DNA from: Tenacibaculum jejuense
Lineage (GTDB): Bacteria > Bacteroidota > Bacteroidia > Flavobacteriales > Flavobacteriaceae
Assembly: GCF_900198195.1 (NCBI RefSeq)
Contig: NZ_LT899436.1
Coordinates: 1,281,501 to 1,345,500 of the forward strand
Direction of reading: 5' to 3'
DNA length: 64,000 nucleotides
Shown: piece by piece, positions 53,283 through 64,000 of the stretch
Layout of the letters: each line of letters opens with the position of its first letter
Numbering within the stretch: position 1 is the first letter of the stretch
The notes under the pieces: model-generated
The model's database searches: none
Seen by the model: only the letters and a program-made list of their open reading frames with translations
Told to the model about the DNA's origin: nothing
Made by a program: the position numbers and the translations under genes

Positions 53283-53798
53283 ATGACTAGAGAGGAAAAA
53301 TCACAAGTAATACAAGATTTAACAGCGCAATTAGCAGATACAAGTACAATCTATTTAGCAGATATTTCTGGATTAGATGCTGTAACTACATCTAACTTAC
53401 GTAGAGCTTGTTTTAAAGCTAACGTTACATTGGCTGTTGTTAAAAATACATTGCTAGAAAAAGCAATGGAAGTTTCAGATAAAGATTTTGGTGAATTACC
53501 AGAAGTTTTAAAAGGAAACACTTCAATGATGATTGCAGAAGCTGCTAATGCTCCTGCTAAAGTTATCAAAGAGTTTAGAAAAAAATCAGATAAGCCTTTA
53601 TTAAAAGGTGCTTATGTAGAAGAGGCAGTTTACGTTGGAGATGATCAATTAGACGCTCTTGTAAACATTAAGTCACGTGAAGAGCTTATCGGTGATATTA
53701 TCACATTATTACAATCGCCTGCTAAGAATGTTGTATCAGCGTTACAATCAGGAGGTAGTAAATTATCTGGTATCTTAAAGACATTATCAGAAAAATAA
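53283..53798 (+). CDS. rplJ: 50S ribosomal protein L10
   Basis: The 171-residue protein starts MTREEKSQVIQDLTAQLADTS and has LAVVKNTLLEKA and the C-terminal helix that binds L7/L12 dimers. It lies 20 bp after rplA. Confidence 0.96.
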   Translation: MTREEKSQVIQDLTAQLADTSTIYLADISGLDAVTTSNLRRACFKANVTLAVVKNTLLEKAMEVSDKDFGELPEVLKGNTSMMIAEAANAPAKVIKEFRKKSDKPLLKGAYVEEAVYVGDDQLDALVNIKSREELIGDIITLLQSPAKNVVSALQSGGSKLSGILKTLSEK

Positions 53799-53843
53799 AT
53801 ACGCGCACTAATAAACTAATAATAAAAAATTAAAACAATTAAA

Positions 53844-54218
53844 ATGGCAGATTTAAAAGAATTCGCAGAACAATTAGTTAACTTAACAGTAAAAGAAGTT
53901 AATGAATTAGCAGATATCTTAAAAGAAGAGTATGGTATCGAGCCTGCAGCAGCAGCAGTAGCAGTAGCAGCTGGACCAGGTGGTGGTGGTGAAGCAGCTG
54001 AAGAGAAGTCTGAGTTCGACGTAATCTTAAAAGCAGCAGGAGGTTCTAAATTAGCAGTTGTTAAATTAGTTAAGGAATTAACTGGTTTAGGATTAAAAGA
54101 AGCTAAAGGAATCGTTGATAGCGCACCAGCTCCAGTAAAAGAAGGAGTATCTAAAGATGAGGCTGAAGGTCTTAAGAAGTCTTTAGAAGAAGCAGGAGCT
54201 GAAGTAGAGTTAAAGTAA
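53844..54218 (+). CDS. rplL: 50S ribosomal protein L7/L12
   Basis: The 124-residue protein has an N-terminal dimerisation domain, an Ala/Gly hinge ([17 protein letters not shown]) and the C-terminal factor-binding domain ([20 protein letters not shown]). A long hairpin between it and rpoB can lower downstream transcription. Confidence 0.97.
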   Translation: MADLKEFAEQLVNLTVKEVNELADILKEEYGIEPAAAAVAVAAGPGGGGEAAEEKSEFDVILKAAGGSKLAVVKLVKELTGLGLKEAKGIVDSAPAPVKEGVSKDEAEGLKKSLEEAGAEVELK

Positions 54219-54254
54219 GCTTACTCCCCACAATAAAGTGGGAAAACAAAATAT

Positions 54255-54292
54255 AGGTTTAGGTTCTAGAACAAAAGTTCTAGACCTAAACC
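54255..54292 (+). terminator. Attenuator hairpin between rplL and rpoB
   Basis: A 16-17-bp stem ggtttaggttctagaac/gttctagacctaaacc with one bulge and an aaaa loop, followed by attttg rather than a long T-run; a partial terminator is the likely role, as in other rplL-rpoB gaps. Confidence 0.8.
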
Positions 54293-54460
54293 ATTTTGTG
54301 TATATATTTGTTCTTAAAATCACATTCAATTCGTTTGTGTTTTTTTACAACTTTTAATTTTTAATTATCAAATCGTTAATTCTTAAATTTAGTTGTAAAC
54401 TATTAGAAAAAAACTTTATTAGTTTAATAAGATATTTTTAATTCAAAAATAGTTTCTCTT

Positions 54461-57400
54461 TTGGCAACGACAAAAACTACTGAAAGAATCAACTTCGCAT
54501 CTTCACGCATTGGAGCAGATTATCCAGATTTTTTGGATATTCAAATTAAATCTTTCCAAGATTTTTTCCAATTACAAACAAAAGCTGAAGAAAGAGGAGA
54601 AGAAGGTTTATACAAAACCTTCATGGATAACTTCCCAATCACAGATACAAGAAATCAATTCGTATTAGAATTTTTAGATTATTTTGTTGACCCACCAAGA
54701 TACAGTATACAAGAATGTATCGAAAGAGGTTTAACTTACAGTGTACCTCTTAAAGCAAGGTTAAAGTTATATTGTACAGACCCTGAACATGAAGATTTCG
54801 AAACCATTGTTCAAGATGTGTACTTAGGTACTATACCTTATATGAGTGGATCAGGAACATTCATCATAAATGGAGCAGAGAGAGTTGTTGTATCCCAATT
54901 ACACAGATCTCCTGGAGTTTTCTTTGGTCAGTCTTTCCATGCAAATGGAACAAAATTATATTCAGCAAGGGTAATACCTTTTAAAGGTTCTTGGATTGAA
55001 TTTGCTACGGATATTAATCAGGTAATGTATGCTTATATTGATAGAAAGAAAAAATTACCTGTAACTACATTATTCAGAGCAATAGGTTACGAAAGAGATA
55101 AAGATATCTTAGAGATTTTTGATTTAGCAGAGGAAGTAAAAGTTTCTAAAGCTGGATTAAAAAAAGTCTTAGGAAGAAAATTAGCTGCAAGAGTTTTAAA
55201 AACTTGGCACGAAGATTTCGTAGATGAGGATACAGGAGAGGTAGTTTCTATCGAGCGTAATGAGATTATTTTCGATCGTGATACTATCTTAGAGAAGGAA
55301 CATGTAGATGAAATAATTGAAGCAGGTGCTAAAACCATATTATTACACAAAGAAGATAATGATATGGCAGATTATGCTATTATTCATAATACATTACAAA
55401 AAGATCCTACGAACTCTGAAAAAGAAGCTGTAGAACATATTTATCGCCAATTACGTAATGCTGAACCACCAGATGAGGAAACAGCAAGAGGTATCATAGA
55501 TAAATTATTCTTCTCAGAGCAAAGATATAACTTAGGAGAAGTTGGTCGTTTTAGAATGAACACTAAACTTCAACTAAACGAAGATATAGATCAAAAAGTA
55601 TTAACAAAGAATGATATTATCACAATTGTTAAATACTTAATCGAGTTAATTAACTCAAAAGCAGAAGTAGATGATATTGATCACTTATCTAATCGTCGTG
55701 TTCGTACGGTAGGTGAACAATTAGCAGGTCAGTTTGGTGTAGGTTTAGCTCGTATGGCTCGTACTATTCGTGAAAGAATGAATGTTCGTGATAACGAAGT
55801 ATTCACGCCAATTGATTTAATAAATGCAAAAACTCTTTCTTCTGTAATAAATTCATTCTTCGGAACGAATCAGTTATCTCAGTTTATGGATCAAACGAAT
55901 CCACTTGCTGAAATTACACACAAACGTCGTTTATCTGCTTTAGGACCTGGAGGATTATCTAGAGAAAGAGCTGGATTTGAGGTTCGTGATGTTCACTATA
56001 CACATTACGGTCGTTTATGTCCGATTGAAACACCTGAAGGTCCAAATATTGGTCTTATTTCTTCTTTAGCCGTATACGCTAAAGTAAACCCAATGGGATT
56101 CATTGAAACACCATACAAAAAGGTAACTGAAGGTAAAGTTTTAGACGAAGGACCTATCTATTTGAGTGCTGAAGAAGAAGAAGGAATGAAGTTTGCGCAG
56201 TCAAATATCGAAGTTAATGAAGAGGGAGCAATTGATAAAGATAAGGTTATTGCAAGAGAGGAAGGAGATTTCCCTGTAGTTACTCCTAATGTAGTGAACT
56301 ACATGGACGTAGCTCCTAACCAAATCGCTTCAATTTCTGCATCTTTAATTCCTTTCTTAGAACATGATGATGCAAACCGTGCCTTAATGGGATCTAACAT
56401 GATGCGTCAGGCAGTTCCATTATTAAGACCAGATGCACCAATTGTTGGAACAGGATTAGAAAGAAGAGTAGCAAAAGATTCAAGAATCTTAATCAATGCA
56501 GAAGGTAATGGTGTTGTTGAATATGTAGATGCTAATACAGTTACTATCAAATACGATAGAACAGATGATGAGCGTTTAGTTAGCTTTGATACAGATGACA
56601 AATCATACGATCTAATTAAGTTTAGAAAAACGAATCAGGGGACTAACATTAACTTAAAACCAATCGTAAGAAAAGGTGATAGAGTTGAAAAAGGTCAAGT
56701 ACTTTGTGAAGGTTATGCTACACAACAAGGAGAATTAGCTCTTGGTAGAAATATGAAGGTTGCCTTCATGCCTTGGAAAGGATATAACTTTGAGGATGCA
56801 ATTGTAATTTCAGAAAAAGTTGTTCGTGAAGATATCTTTACATCAATTCATATTGATGAATATTCTTTAGATGTTCGTGACACAAAGTTAGGAGCTGAAG
56901 AATTAACAAATGATATTCCAAATGTTTCTGAAGAAGCTACAAAAGATCTAGATGAAAACGGAATGATCCGTATAGGAGCAGAAGTTAAACCTGGGGATAT
57001 TTTAATTGGTAAGATTACACCAAAAGGAGAAAGTGATCCAACACCTGAAGAAAAGTTATTAAGAGCTATCTTTGGTGATAAAGCAGGAGATGTTAAAGAT
57101 GCTTCTTTAAAAGCTTCTCCTTCTTTAAAAGGTATTGTAATCAATAAGAAATTATTCAAGAGAGCGGTAAAAGATAAAAATAAGAGAGCTAGAGATAAAG
57201 AAGCTGTAGCTACTTTAGAAGCTTCTTTTGTTTCTAAATTTGAAGATTTAAAAGATCGCTTAATTGAAAAATTATTCCATTTAATCAGTGGAAAAACATC
57301 TCAAGGAATATTTAATGATTTAGGTGAAGAAGTATTACCAAAAGGTAAAAAATTCACTCAAAAGATGTTAAATTCTGTTGATGATTTTACACACTTAAGT

Positions 57401-58270
57401 GGAGTTTGGACTACAGACAAAGAATTAAATGCTTTAGTTGTAGAATTAATTCATAACTATAAAATTAAAGTTAACGATTTACAAGGAGTTTTACGTCGTG
57501 AGAAGTTTACAATTTCTGTAGGAGACGAATTACCAGCAGGTATTCTGAAGTTAGCTAAGATTTATATCGCTAAAAAGCGTAAACTGAAAGTAGGAGATAA
57601 GATGGCAGGACGTCACGGTAACAAAGGTATTGTTGCTCGTATTGTACGTCAAGAAGATATGCCTTTCTTAGAAGATGGAACACCAGTAGATATCGTATTA
57701 AATCCGTTAGGGGTACCATCTCGTATGAACATCGGTCAGATTTATGAAACTGTTCTTGGATGGGCAGGACAAAAATTAGGTCAGAAATACGCAACTCCAA
57801 TTTTCGACGGTGCTTCTTTAGATGAGATCAATAAATTAACTGATGAAGCTGGAATTCCAAGATTCGGTCATACTTATTTATATGATGGAGGAACAGGACA
57901 ACGCTTTGATCAGCCAGCAACAGTTGGAGTAATTTATATGATTAAGTTAGGTCACATGATTGAAGATAAGATGCATGCACGTTCTATCGGACCATACTCT
58001 TTAATTACACAGCAGCCATTAGGAGGTAAAGCTCAATTTGGAGGTCAGCGTTTTGGAGAAATGGAGGTATGGGCTCTTGAAGCATATGGAGCATCAAGTA
58101 TCTTACGTGAGATCTTAACTGTAAAATCAGATGATGTATTAGGTAGAGCTAAAGCTTACGAAAGTATAGTAAAAGGTGAAGCTATGCCAGAACCTGGATT
58201 ACCAGAATCATTTAACGTATTAATGCACGAACTTAAAGGTTTAGGATTAGACGTTAAGTTAGAAGAGTAA
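54461..58270 (+). CDS. rpoB: DNA-directed RNA polymerase subunit beta
   Basis: The 1269-residue subunit has the rifampicin-pocket region [47 protein letters not shown] and the C-terminal [19 protein letters not shown]. The start is TTG at 54461 ([15 protein letters not shown]); no ATG lies near enough to preserve the family N-terminus. It is followed by rpoC after a 10-bp hairpin at 58281-58304. Confidence 0.98.
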   Translation: MATTKTTERINFASSRIGADYPDFLDIQIKSFQDFFQLQTKAEERGEEGLYKTFMDNFPITDTRNQFVLEFLDYFVDPPRYSIQECIERGLTYSVPLKARLKLYCTDPEHEDFETIVQDVYLGTIPYMSGSGTFIINGAERVVVSQLHRSPGVFFGQSFHANGTKLYSARVIPFKGSWIEFATDINQVMYAYIDRKKKLPVTTLFRAIGYERDKDILEIFDLAEEVKVSKAGLKKVLGRKLAARVLKTWHEDFVDEDTGEVVSIERNEIIFDRDTILEKEHVDEIIEAGAKTILLHKEDNDMADYAIIHNTLQKDPTNSEKEAVEHIYRQLRNAEPPDEETARGIIDKLFFSEQRYNLGEVGRFRMNTKLQLNEDIDQKVLTKNDIITIVKYLIELINSKAEVDDIDHLSNRRVRTVGEQLAGQFGVGLARMARTIRERMNVRDNEVFTPIDLINAKTLSSVINSFFGTNQLSQFMDQTNPLAEITHKRRLSALGPGGLSRERAGFEVRDVHYTHYGRLCPIETPEGPNIGLISSLAVYAKVNPMGFIETPYKKVTEGKVLDEGPIYLSAEEEEGMKFAQSNIEVNEEGAIDKDKVIAREEGDFPVVTPNVVNYMDVAPNQIASISASLIPFLEHDDANRALMGSNMMRQAVPLLRPDAPIVGTGLERRVAKDSRILINAEGNGVVEYVDANTVTIKYDRTDDERLVSFDTDDKSYDLIKFRKTNQGTNINLKPIVRKGDRVEKGQVLCEGYATQQGELALGRNMKVAFMPWKGYNFEDAIVISEKVVREDIFTSIHIDEYSLDVRDTKLGAEELTNDIPNVSEEATKDLDENGMIRIGAEVKPGDILIGKITPKGESDPTPEEKLLRAIFGDKAGDVKDASLKASPSLKGIVINKKLFKRAVKDKNKRARDKEAVATLEASFVSKFEDLKDRLIEKLFHLISGKTSQGIFNDLGEEVLPKGKKFTQKMLNSVDDFTHLSGVWTTDKELNALVVELIHNYKIKVNDLQGVLRREKFTISVGDELPAGILKLAKIYIAKKRKLKVGDKMAGRHGNKGIVARIVRQEDMPFLEDGTPVDIVLNPLGVPSRMNIGQIYETVLGWAGQKLGQKYATPIFDGASLDEINKLTDEAGIPRFGHTYLYDGGTGQRFDQPATVGVIYMIKLGHMIEDKMHARSIGPYSLITQQPLGGKAQFGGQRFGEMEVWALEAYGASSILREILTVKSDDVLGRAKAYESIVKGEAMPEPGLPESFNVLMHELKGLGLDVKLEE

Positions 58271-58280
58271 AAAAGATAAT

Positions 58281-58304
58281 CAAGATTGCAGTAATGCAAT
58301 CTTG
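58281..58304 (+). terminator. Hairpin between rpoB and rpoC
   Basis: A perfect 10-bp stem caagattgca/tgcaatcttg with a gtaa tetraloop and no T-run; likely a processing or pausing signal rather than a terminator. Confidence 0.75.
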
Positions 58305-58365
58305 GTTTCAGTGTTAATATAATTTATAATTTAAGCATATAGCTTAAAGCATTTTGCAAACTATT

Positions 58366-61300
58366 ATGGCAAGAAAAAACGAAAAATACACTGTTAAGAA
58401 ATTTAACAAAATTTCAATTGGTTTAGCATCTCCTGAATCTATTTTAGAAGCATCTAAAGGGGAAGTTTTAAAGCCAGAAACAATAAATTACCGTACACAC
58501 AAACCTGAAAGAGATGGACTTTTCTGTGAAAGAATTTTTGGTCCTGTTAAAGATTACGAGTGTGCTTGTGGTAAATATAAAAGAATCCGATATAAAGGAA
58601 TCGTTTGTGATCGATGTGGAGTAGAAGTAACTGAGAAAAAAGTTCGTAGAGATAGAGTTGGTCACATTAATTTAGTAGTACCAGTTGCTCATATATGGTA
58701 CTTCAGATCATTACCTAACAAGATGGGATATTTATTAGGTTTACCATCTAAGAAGTTAGATATGATCATTTATTATGAGCGTTATGTAGTTATACAACCA
58801 GGTATAGCAAAAAATGCTGAAGGTGAGCCATTACAAAAATTAGACTTCTTAACTGAAGAAGAATATTTAGATATAGCTGATTCATTACCTCAAGACAATC
58901 AATATCTAGAGGATTCAGATCCTAATAAGTTTATCGCTAAGATGGGAGCTGAGTGTTTAATTGAATTATTAGCTCGTATTGATTTAGATGAATTATCTTA
59001 TCAATTAAGACACAAAGCGAATACAGAAACATCTAAACAACGTAAAAATGAAGCATTAAAGCGTTTAAACGTTGTTGAGGCCTTTAGAGAATCTCAAAAA
59101 AATAGAGAGAATAAGCCAGAGTGGATGATCATGAAAGTGGTTCCTGTAATTCCACCAGAATTACGTCCATTAGTACCGTTAGATGGAGGTCGTTTTGCAA
59201 CTTCAGATTTAAATGATTTATATCGTCGTGTAATTATTCGTAACAATCGTTTAAAAAGATTAATGGAGATTAAAGCTCCAGAAGTAATCTTAAGAAACGA
59301 AAAGCGTATGTTACAAGAATCTGTAGATTCATTATTTGATAATACACGTAAGTCATCAGCAGTTAAAACAGAATCTAACAGACCTTTAAAATCGTTATCT
59401 GATTCGTTAAAAGGTAAACAAGGACGTTTCCGTCAGAATTTATTAGGAAAACGTGTTGATTATTCTGCTCGTTCTGTAATTGTTGTTGGACCAGAATTAA
59501 AATTATACGAATGTGGATTGCCAAAAGATATGGCTGCTGAATTATACAAACCTTTTGTAATTCGTAAATTAATTGAAAGAGGTATTGTAAAGACAGTTAA
59601 ATCTGCAAAGAAAATAATAGATAGAAAAGAACCTGTAGTTTGGGATATTCTTGAAAATGTAATTAAAGGTCATCCAGTTTTATTAAACCGTGCCCCTACA
59701 TTACACCGTTTAGGTATTCAAGCATTTCAACCTAAATTAATAGAAGGTAAAGCAATTCGTTTACACCCATTAGTATGTACGGCCTTCAATGCCGATTTCG
59801 ATGGAGATCAGATGGCGGTTCACTTACCTTTAGGACCAGAAGCTATTTTAGAAGCACAATTATTAATGTTAGCTTCTCATAATATCTTAAACCCTGCAAA
59901 TGGTGCTCCAATTACAGTACCTTCTCAGGATATGGTATTAGGTCTTTACTATATGACTAAAGAGCGTAAATCTACTCCTGAATTAGAAATCAAAGGAGAA
60001 GGTTTAACTTTCTATTCACCAGAAGAAGTTACTATCGCTTTCAACGAGAAGAGAGTTGATTTAAATGCAGGAATAAGCGTTCGTACTAAAGATGTAGAAG
60101 ACGGAAAAGTAGTTACTAAAATAATTAAAACAACAGTTGGTAGAGTTTTATTTAATGAAGTTGTACCTGAAGCTGCTGGATATATAAATCAAGTTTTAAC
60201 TAAGAAATCATTACGTGGAATTATTGGTGGTATTTTAAAAGTTACTGATATACCGTCTGTAGGAAGATTCTTAGATGAAATTAAGAACATGGGATATATG
60301 TTCGCATTCCAAGGAGGTTTATCATTTTCATTAGGTGATATCATTATTCCAGAGGAAAAGCATACAATGATTTCTACGGCTAACCAGAAAGTTGATGAAA
60401 TTGTAATGAACTATAACATGGGATTATTAACCCAAAAAGAACGTTACAATAAAGTAATTGATATTTGGGGTAGAACTAACAATCAATTAACAGAGTTATC
60501 GATGAAGCGTTTACGTGAAGATCAACAAGGATTCAACTCTGTATTTATGATGTTAGATTCTGGAGCTCGTGGATCTAAAGAGCAAATTCGTCAGTTAACT
60601 GGTATGCGTGGATTAATGGCAAAACCTAAAAAATCTACAGCAGGTGGTGGAGAAATTATTGAAAACCCGATTCTTTCTAACTTTAAAGAAGGACTTTCAA
60701 TTTTAGAATATTTTATCTCTACTCACGGTGCTCGTAAAGGATTAGCCGATACAGCATTAAAAACTGCCGATGCAGGATATTTAACACGTCGTTTAGTAGA
60801 TGTATCTCAGGATGTAATCGTAAATGAAGAAGATTGTGGTACGTTAAGAGGTTTAGAGGTAATGCCTTTAAAGAAGAATGATGAAATCGTAGAATCTTTA
60901 GCTGATAGAATAGAAGGTAGAGTTTCGTTACATGATGTTTATCACCCAACAACTGATGAAATTTTAGTAACAGCAGGAGAATTAATTACATATCAATCGG
61001 CTTCTTTGATACAAGAATCTGGAATTGATAGAGTTGAAGTACGTTCTCCACTAACTTGTGAATCTAAGAGAGGAATTTGTGCACAATGTTATGGTAAGAG
61101 TTTATCTACTGCCAAAAAAGTACAAAAAGGAGAAGCAGTTGGAGTTATCGCAGCACAGTCTATTGGAGAGCCTGGTACACAGTTAACACTTCGTACTTTC
61201 CACGTTGGAGGGGTAGCAGGAAACATTTCAGAAGACAACAAGTTAATAGCTAAATTTGATGGTAATGTAAAAATAGAAGATTTACGTACCGTTAAAGGTA

Positions 61301-62637
61301 TAGATAACGAAGGACAAGATATAGATATCGTTATTTCTCGTACTGCTGAAATTAAAATTTTAGATAAGAAGACTGGAATTACATTAAGTGCAAATAATAT
61401 TCCTTATGGTTCAACTATCTTTGATTTGGATAGAAAATCAATCAGTAAAGGTGATACAATTTGTCAATGGGATCCATTTAACGGAATCATAGTTTCTGAA
61501 TTTGGAGGAAAAGTTAAGTTCGATAACTTAGAGCAAGGTATTAACTACTCTGTTGAAGTTGATGAGCAAACTGGAAAACAAGAAAAAGTAATTACTGATT
61601 CTAAGAATAAGAAGATTATTCCTTCTTTAATCATTGAAGATGCTGATGGTAACGCTTTACGTTCATACAGTTTACCAGTAGGAGCACACTTAATGGTAGA
61701 AAACGGAGATGCTGTAGAATCTGGTAAAACTTTAGTTAAGATTCCTCGTAAATCTGGTAAAGCAGGAGATATTACAGGAGGTCTTCCTCGTGTAACTGAA
61801 TTATTTGAAGCAAGAAATCCTTCGAATCCAGCTGTAGTTGCTGAAATTGACGGAGTTGTTGCATTCGGAAAAATCAAACGTGGTAACAGAGAAATCATAG
61901 TTGAGTCTAAGACAGGAGAGATTAAGAAATACTTAGTAAAGCTATCGAACCAGATTTTAGTTCAAGAGAACGATTTTATCAAAGCAGGAATGCCATTATC
62001 AGATGGAGCTACAACTCCAGCAGATATTTTAAGAATTAAAGGACCTTCTGCAGTTCAAGAATATCTTGTAAATGAGATCCAAGAAGTATATCGTTTACAA
62101 GGGGTGAAGATTAACGACAAGCACTTTGAAGTTGTTGTTCGTCAGATGATGCGTAAAGTAAAAATTATTGATTCAGGAGATACATTATTCTTAGAAAACC
62201 AATTAGTTCATAAAAACGATTTTATCGAAGAAAACGATAAGATTTACGGTATGAAAGTAGTTGAAGATTCTGGAGATTCTGATAACTTAAAAGCAGGTCA
62301 GTTAATCACTGCTCGTGAATTAAGAGATGAAAATTCTATTTTACGAAGAAATGATAAGAACTTAGTAGAGGCTAGAGATGCTCAGCCTGCTACTGCAGAA
62401 CAAGTACTACAAGGTATAACAAGAGCTTCATTACAGACTAAATCATTTATTTCTGCAGCTTCTTTCCAAGAAACTACAAAAGTATTAAATGAAGCAGCTG
62501 TAAATGGAAAGATTGATAACCTAGAAGGATTAAAAGAAAATGTGATTGTTGGTAAACGTATACCAGCAGGAACAGGTCTAAGAAATTATGAACAAATCAT
62601 AGTTGGACCAAAAGACGAAATCCAACAGAGTTTATAA
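58366..62637 (+). CDS. rpoC: DNA-directed RNA polymerase subunit beta'
   Basis: From ATG 58366 ([20 protein letters not shown]) the subunit has 1423 residues. The N-terminal zinc site [22 protein letters not shown], the catalytic NADFDGDQM and the second zinc site [13 protein letters not shown] are intact. An upstream in-frame TTG at 58354 adds four residues and is less likely. A terminator follows only 14 bp before DUF3467. Confidence 0.98.
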   Translation: MARKNEKYTVKKFNKISIGLASPESILEASKGEVLKPETINYRTHKPERDGLFCERIFGPVKDYECACGKYKRIRYKGIVCDRCGVEVTEKKVRRDRVGHINLVVPVAHIWYFRSLPNKMGYLLGLPSKKLDMIIYYERYVVIQPGIAKNAEGEPLQKLDFLTEEEYLDIADSLPQDNQYLEDSDPNKFIAKMGAECLIELLARIDLDELSYQLRHKANTETSKQRKNEALKRLNVVEAFRESQKNRENKPEWMIMKVVPVIPPELRPLVPLDGGRFATSDLNDLYRRVIIRNNRLKRLMEIKAPEVILRNEKRMLQESVDSLFDNTRKSSAVKTESNRPLKSLSDSLKGKQGRFRQNLLGKRVDYSARSVIVVGPELKLYECGLPKDMAAELYKPFVIRKLIERGIVKTVKSAKKIIDRKEPVVWDILENVIKGHPVLLNRAPTLHRLGIQAFQPKLIEGKAIRLHPLVCTAFNADFDGDQMAVHLPLGPEAILEAQLLMLASHNILNPANGAPITVPSQDMVLGLYYMTKERKSTPELEIKGEGLTFYSPEEVTIAFNEKRVDLNAGISVRTKDVEDGKVVTKIIKTTVGRVLFNEVVPEAAGYINQVLTKKSLRGIIGGILKVTDIPSVGRFLDEIKNMGYMFAFQGGLSFSLGDIIIPEEKHTMISTANQKVDEIVMNYNMGLLTQKERYNKVIDIWGRTNNQLTELSMKRLREDQQGFNSVFMMLDSGARGSKEQIRQLTGMRGLMAKPKKSTAGGGEIIENPILSNFKEGLSILEYFISTHGARKGLADTALKTADAGYLTRRLVDVSQDVIVNEEDCGTLRGLEVMPLKKNDEIVESLADRIEGRVSLHDVYHPTTDEILVTAGELITYQSASLIQESGIDRVEVRSPLTCESKRGICAQCYGKSLSTAKKVQKGEAVGVIAAQSIGEPGTQLTLRTFHVGGVAGNISEDNKLIAKFDGNVKIEDLRTVKGIDNEGQDIDIVISRTAEIKILDKKTGITLSANNIPYGSTIFDLDRKSISKGDTICQWDPFNGIIVSEFGGKVKFDNLEQGINYSVEVDEQTGKQEKVITDSKNKKIIPSLIIEDADGNALRSYSLPVGAHLMVENGDAVESGKTLVKIPRKSGKAGDITGGLPRVTELFEARNPSNPAVVAEIDGVVAFGKIKRGNREIIVESKTGEIKKYLVKLSNQILVQENDFIKAGMPLSDGATTPADILRIKGPSAVQEYLVNEIQEVYRLQGVKINDKHFEVVVRQMMRKVKIIDSGDTLFLENQLVHKNDFIEENDKIYGMKVVEDSGDSDNLKAGQLITARELRDENSILRRNDKNLVEARDAQPATAEQVLQGITRASLQTKSFISAASFQETTKVLNEAAVNGKIDNLEGLKENVIVGKRIPAGTGLRNYEQIIVGPKDEIQQSL

Positions 62638-62643
62638 AACTAT

Positions 62644-62671
62644 AAAGACCTCTTAACTAAGAGGTCTTTTT
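62644..62671 (+). terminator. Terminator of rpoC
   Basis: A perfect 11-bp stem aaagacctctt/aagaggtcttt with a 4-nt loop and T-run, ending 13 bp before the DUF3467 start. Confidence 0.93.
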
Positions 62672-62684
62672 TTATTACACAAAT

Positions 62685-62996
62685 ATGGAAGATAAAAATA
62701 ACGACCCACAAATTAATATTGAGTTAGATCAAGAAGTAGCAGAAGGAACCTATAGTAACTTAGCTATAATTAATCACTCAGTTTCTGAGTTTATTGTTGA
62801 CTTTATTAATATCATGCCAGGTGTTCCAAAGGCAAAAGTTAAGTCAAGAATAATATTAACACCACAACACGCCAAACGCTTAACAAAAGCATTAGCAGAT
62901 AATGTTCGTAAGTTCGAGCAAGTACATGGTGAAATTAAAGAATACGAGCAACCACCAATACCAATGAATTTTGGAGGTACTACTGGAGAAGCTTAA
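62685..62996 (+). CDS. DUF3467 family protein
   Basis: The 103-residue protein contains EVAEGTYSNLAIINHSVSEFIVDFINIMPGVPKAKVKSRIILTPQHAKRL, the DUF3467 core, and an acidic tail. In Bacteroidota it regularly follows rpoC, which suggests a link to transcription, but its function is unknown. The strong terminator just upstream means it is probably expressed by read-through or from its own promoter. Confidence 0.93.
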   Translation: MEDKNNDPQINIELDQEVAEGTYSNLAIINHSVSEFIVDFINIMPGVPKAKVKSRIILTPQHAKRLTKALADNVRKFEQVHGEIKEYEQPPIPMNFGGTTGEA

Positions 62997-63000
62997 CATA

Positions 63001-63029
63001 AAAAAATCGAGATTTATCTCGGTTTTTTT
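63001..63029 (+). terminator. Terminator of the DUF3467 gene
   Basis: A stem aaaaatcgagat/atctcggttttt (one G-U) with a T-run right after the stop. Confidence 0.85.
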
Positions 63030-63094
63030 ATTTTAATAAATACACTACTTTAACTTAAAACTTTATATAATTTTCGTTTTTTATGTAAAAAAAT

Positions 63095-63102
63095 TATATT
63101 TG
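63095..63102 (+). promoter_or_regulatory. Candidate -7 box TATATTTG upstream of the last gene
   Basis: It fits TAnnTTTG and would give a leader of about 270 nt before the ATG at 63380. The stretch 63030-63379 holds no gene I can support; beyond this box I see only AT-rich sequence. Confidence 0.4.
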
Positions 63103-63379
63103 CCCTATGAAGTAAATCTATTCTATATGATTTAATAGTATTAACTTCTGATAAAATCAAACTATTACTACATTGTTTTTGATATTCTTTCCCCCCTCTT
63201 AAAAGTATAAGAAGATTGAAAATATTTTAATTAAGTTCATATTTAAATTAATGAGCATGTTATCCATTATATAGCTTAATGAGAGTAACATTGTATAATG
63301 TAATAAAATATTAATAGAGAGAAATTATATCAATTTTTAAAGGTTTACAAAGCTTTTAAAATTTAAACTTAAGTATCTA

Positions 63380-64000
63380 ATGAAAAGAGTCATTTTATTC
63401 TATTTATTGTTTGTAACAGCTTTTGCTTACACACAACGTAGATATGCTGCAGATCGTTATTTTAATGAATTTGCATACAAAAAGTCAGCAGAATTATATA
63501 AAATTTTATATGATAAAGGTGATGATTCTCAATTGGTCATAAGTAGACTAGGGGATTCATATTATTATAATACAGAATCTGAAGAAGCAGAAAAGTGGTA
63601 TAAACTTCTAATGGAAAAGTACCAAGATAAAGTTTTACCAGAATATTTATTTAGATATGCACAAGCGCTTAAAAGTAATGGTAAAGTTAAAGAGTCTGAT
63701 TTATGGTTAGAAAAACTCAAAGAGTTAGATAAAAACGATTCTCGTGCTATAGAATTAACAAAGAATAGAAATTATTTTGTCGAATACTCTAACAGAAAAA
63801 AAACATTTGTCAACGTAAAAAACTTATCTATTAATACAGAGTTTTCAGATTTCGGAGGCTTTATTTATGGTAACAAGTTATACTACGCATCAACAAAACC
63901 TAGCGGAACAAAATTTGATCGTAGAAAATATAAATGGAATAATCAACCTTTCCTAAACGTATATACTGCAGAAGAAGAGTTTAGTGATATCGCTGAAGGG
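63380..64000 (+). CDS. TPR-containing OmpA-family-like outer-membrane protein, N-terminal part (runs off right edge)
   Basis: The 207 residues visible begin with a signal peptide (VILFYLLFVTAFAYTQ), then TPR-like repeats (AADRYFNEFAYKKSAELYKIL, ESEEAEKWYKLLMEKYQDKV, LFRYAQALKSNGKVKES) and the start of a beta-propeller-like part (NTEFSDFGGFIYGNKLYYAST). This layout matches flavobacterial OmpA-family proteins with TPR, PD40-type repeats and a C-terminal OmpA domain, often adjacent to porP/sprF genes; only the first part can be seen. Confidence 0.75.
   Translation, partial: MKRVILFYLLFVTAFAYTQRRYAADRYFNEFAYKKSAELYKILYDKGDDSQLVISRLGDSYYYNTESEEAEKWYKLLMEKYQDKVLPEYLFRYAQALKSNGKVKESDLWLEKLKELDKNDSRAIELTKNRNYFVEYSNRKKTFVNVKNLSINTEFSDFGGFIYGNKLYYASTKPSGTKFDRRKYKWNNQPFLNVYTAEEEFSDIAEG

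Overview
The window looks like a chromosomal segment of a marine, Tenacibaculum-like member of the Flavobacteriaceae (Bacteroidota). The base composition is strongly AT-rich. Promoters carry the Bacteroidota -7 box TAnnTTTG, with a TTG box 19 nt upstream where it can be seen. Gene content is typical of the group: a TonB-dependent receptor, DUF2851, DUF3467, a fused 2-oxoacid dehydrogenase E1, a DUF5117-type metalloprotease and lipoproteins. The genus is a guess; the family is well supported.

Left arm (1-26 kb): a partial siderophore-type receptor with an ABC ATPase; a peroxide-defence pair of divergent units (katG against ahpC-thioredoxin-small protein); a series of lipoprotein, regulator and transport genes on the minus strand; ppk1; a secreted HExxH metalloprotease; the fused E1 enzyme; an M1-like protein with a C-terminal outer-membrane region but no zinc motif; and a LOG-family gene.

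Middle (26-38 kb) is the unusual region. A divergent ECF sigma factor / TPR anti-sigma pair faces two tandem units, each made of a small exported protein followed by a periplasmic TPR-CHAT caspase-like protease. Seven genes on the flanks encode double-glycine-leader, cysteine-rich peptides, three of them under 60 codons. Five of the peptide genes share a 5'-leader element whose two conserved inverted repeats interleave as an H-type pseudoknot with compensatory changes; the other two lie downstream in an operon. A bipartite ECF-like promoter motif (TAACA-N15/16-AAC) recurs before both CHAT units and three peptide genes. Vestigial copies of the CHAT 3' end lie between the peptide genes, which suggests that CHAT and peptide modules have been repeatedly duplicated and lost. 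I think this is the candidate undescribed system: an envelope-sensing ECF switch controlling TPR-CHAT proteases and a set of exported disulfide peptides. No leader peptidase or exporter is in the window.

Right arm (38-64 kb): uvrA; a K+ channel operon; an alanine symporter; a HhH protein; an acyl-CoA dehydrogenase with a duplicated 3' tail; an archaeal-type alpha-amylase behind a LacI-like operator; then the conserved housekeeping block rpsU, xerC, hpf, tRNA-Thr/Tyr/Gly/Thr, tuf, tRNA-Trp, secE, nusG, rplKAJL, rpoBC and DUF3467. The window ends inside a TPR protein of the type found in OmpA-family flavobacterial proteins.
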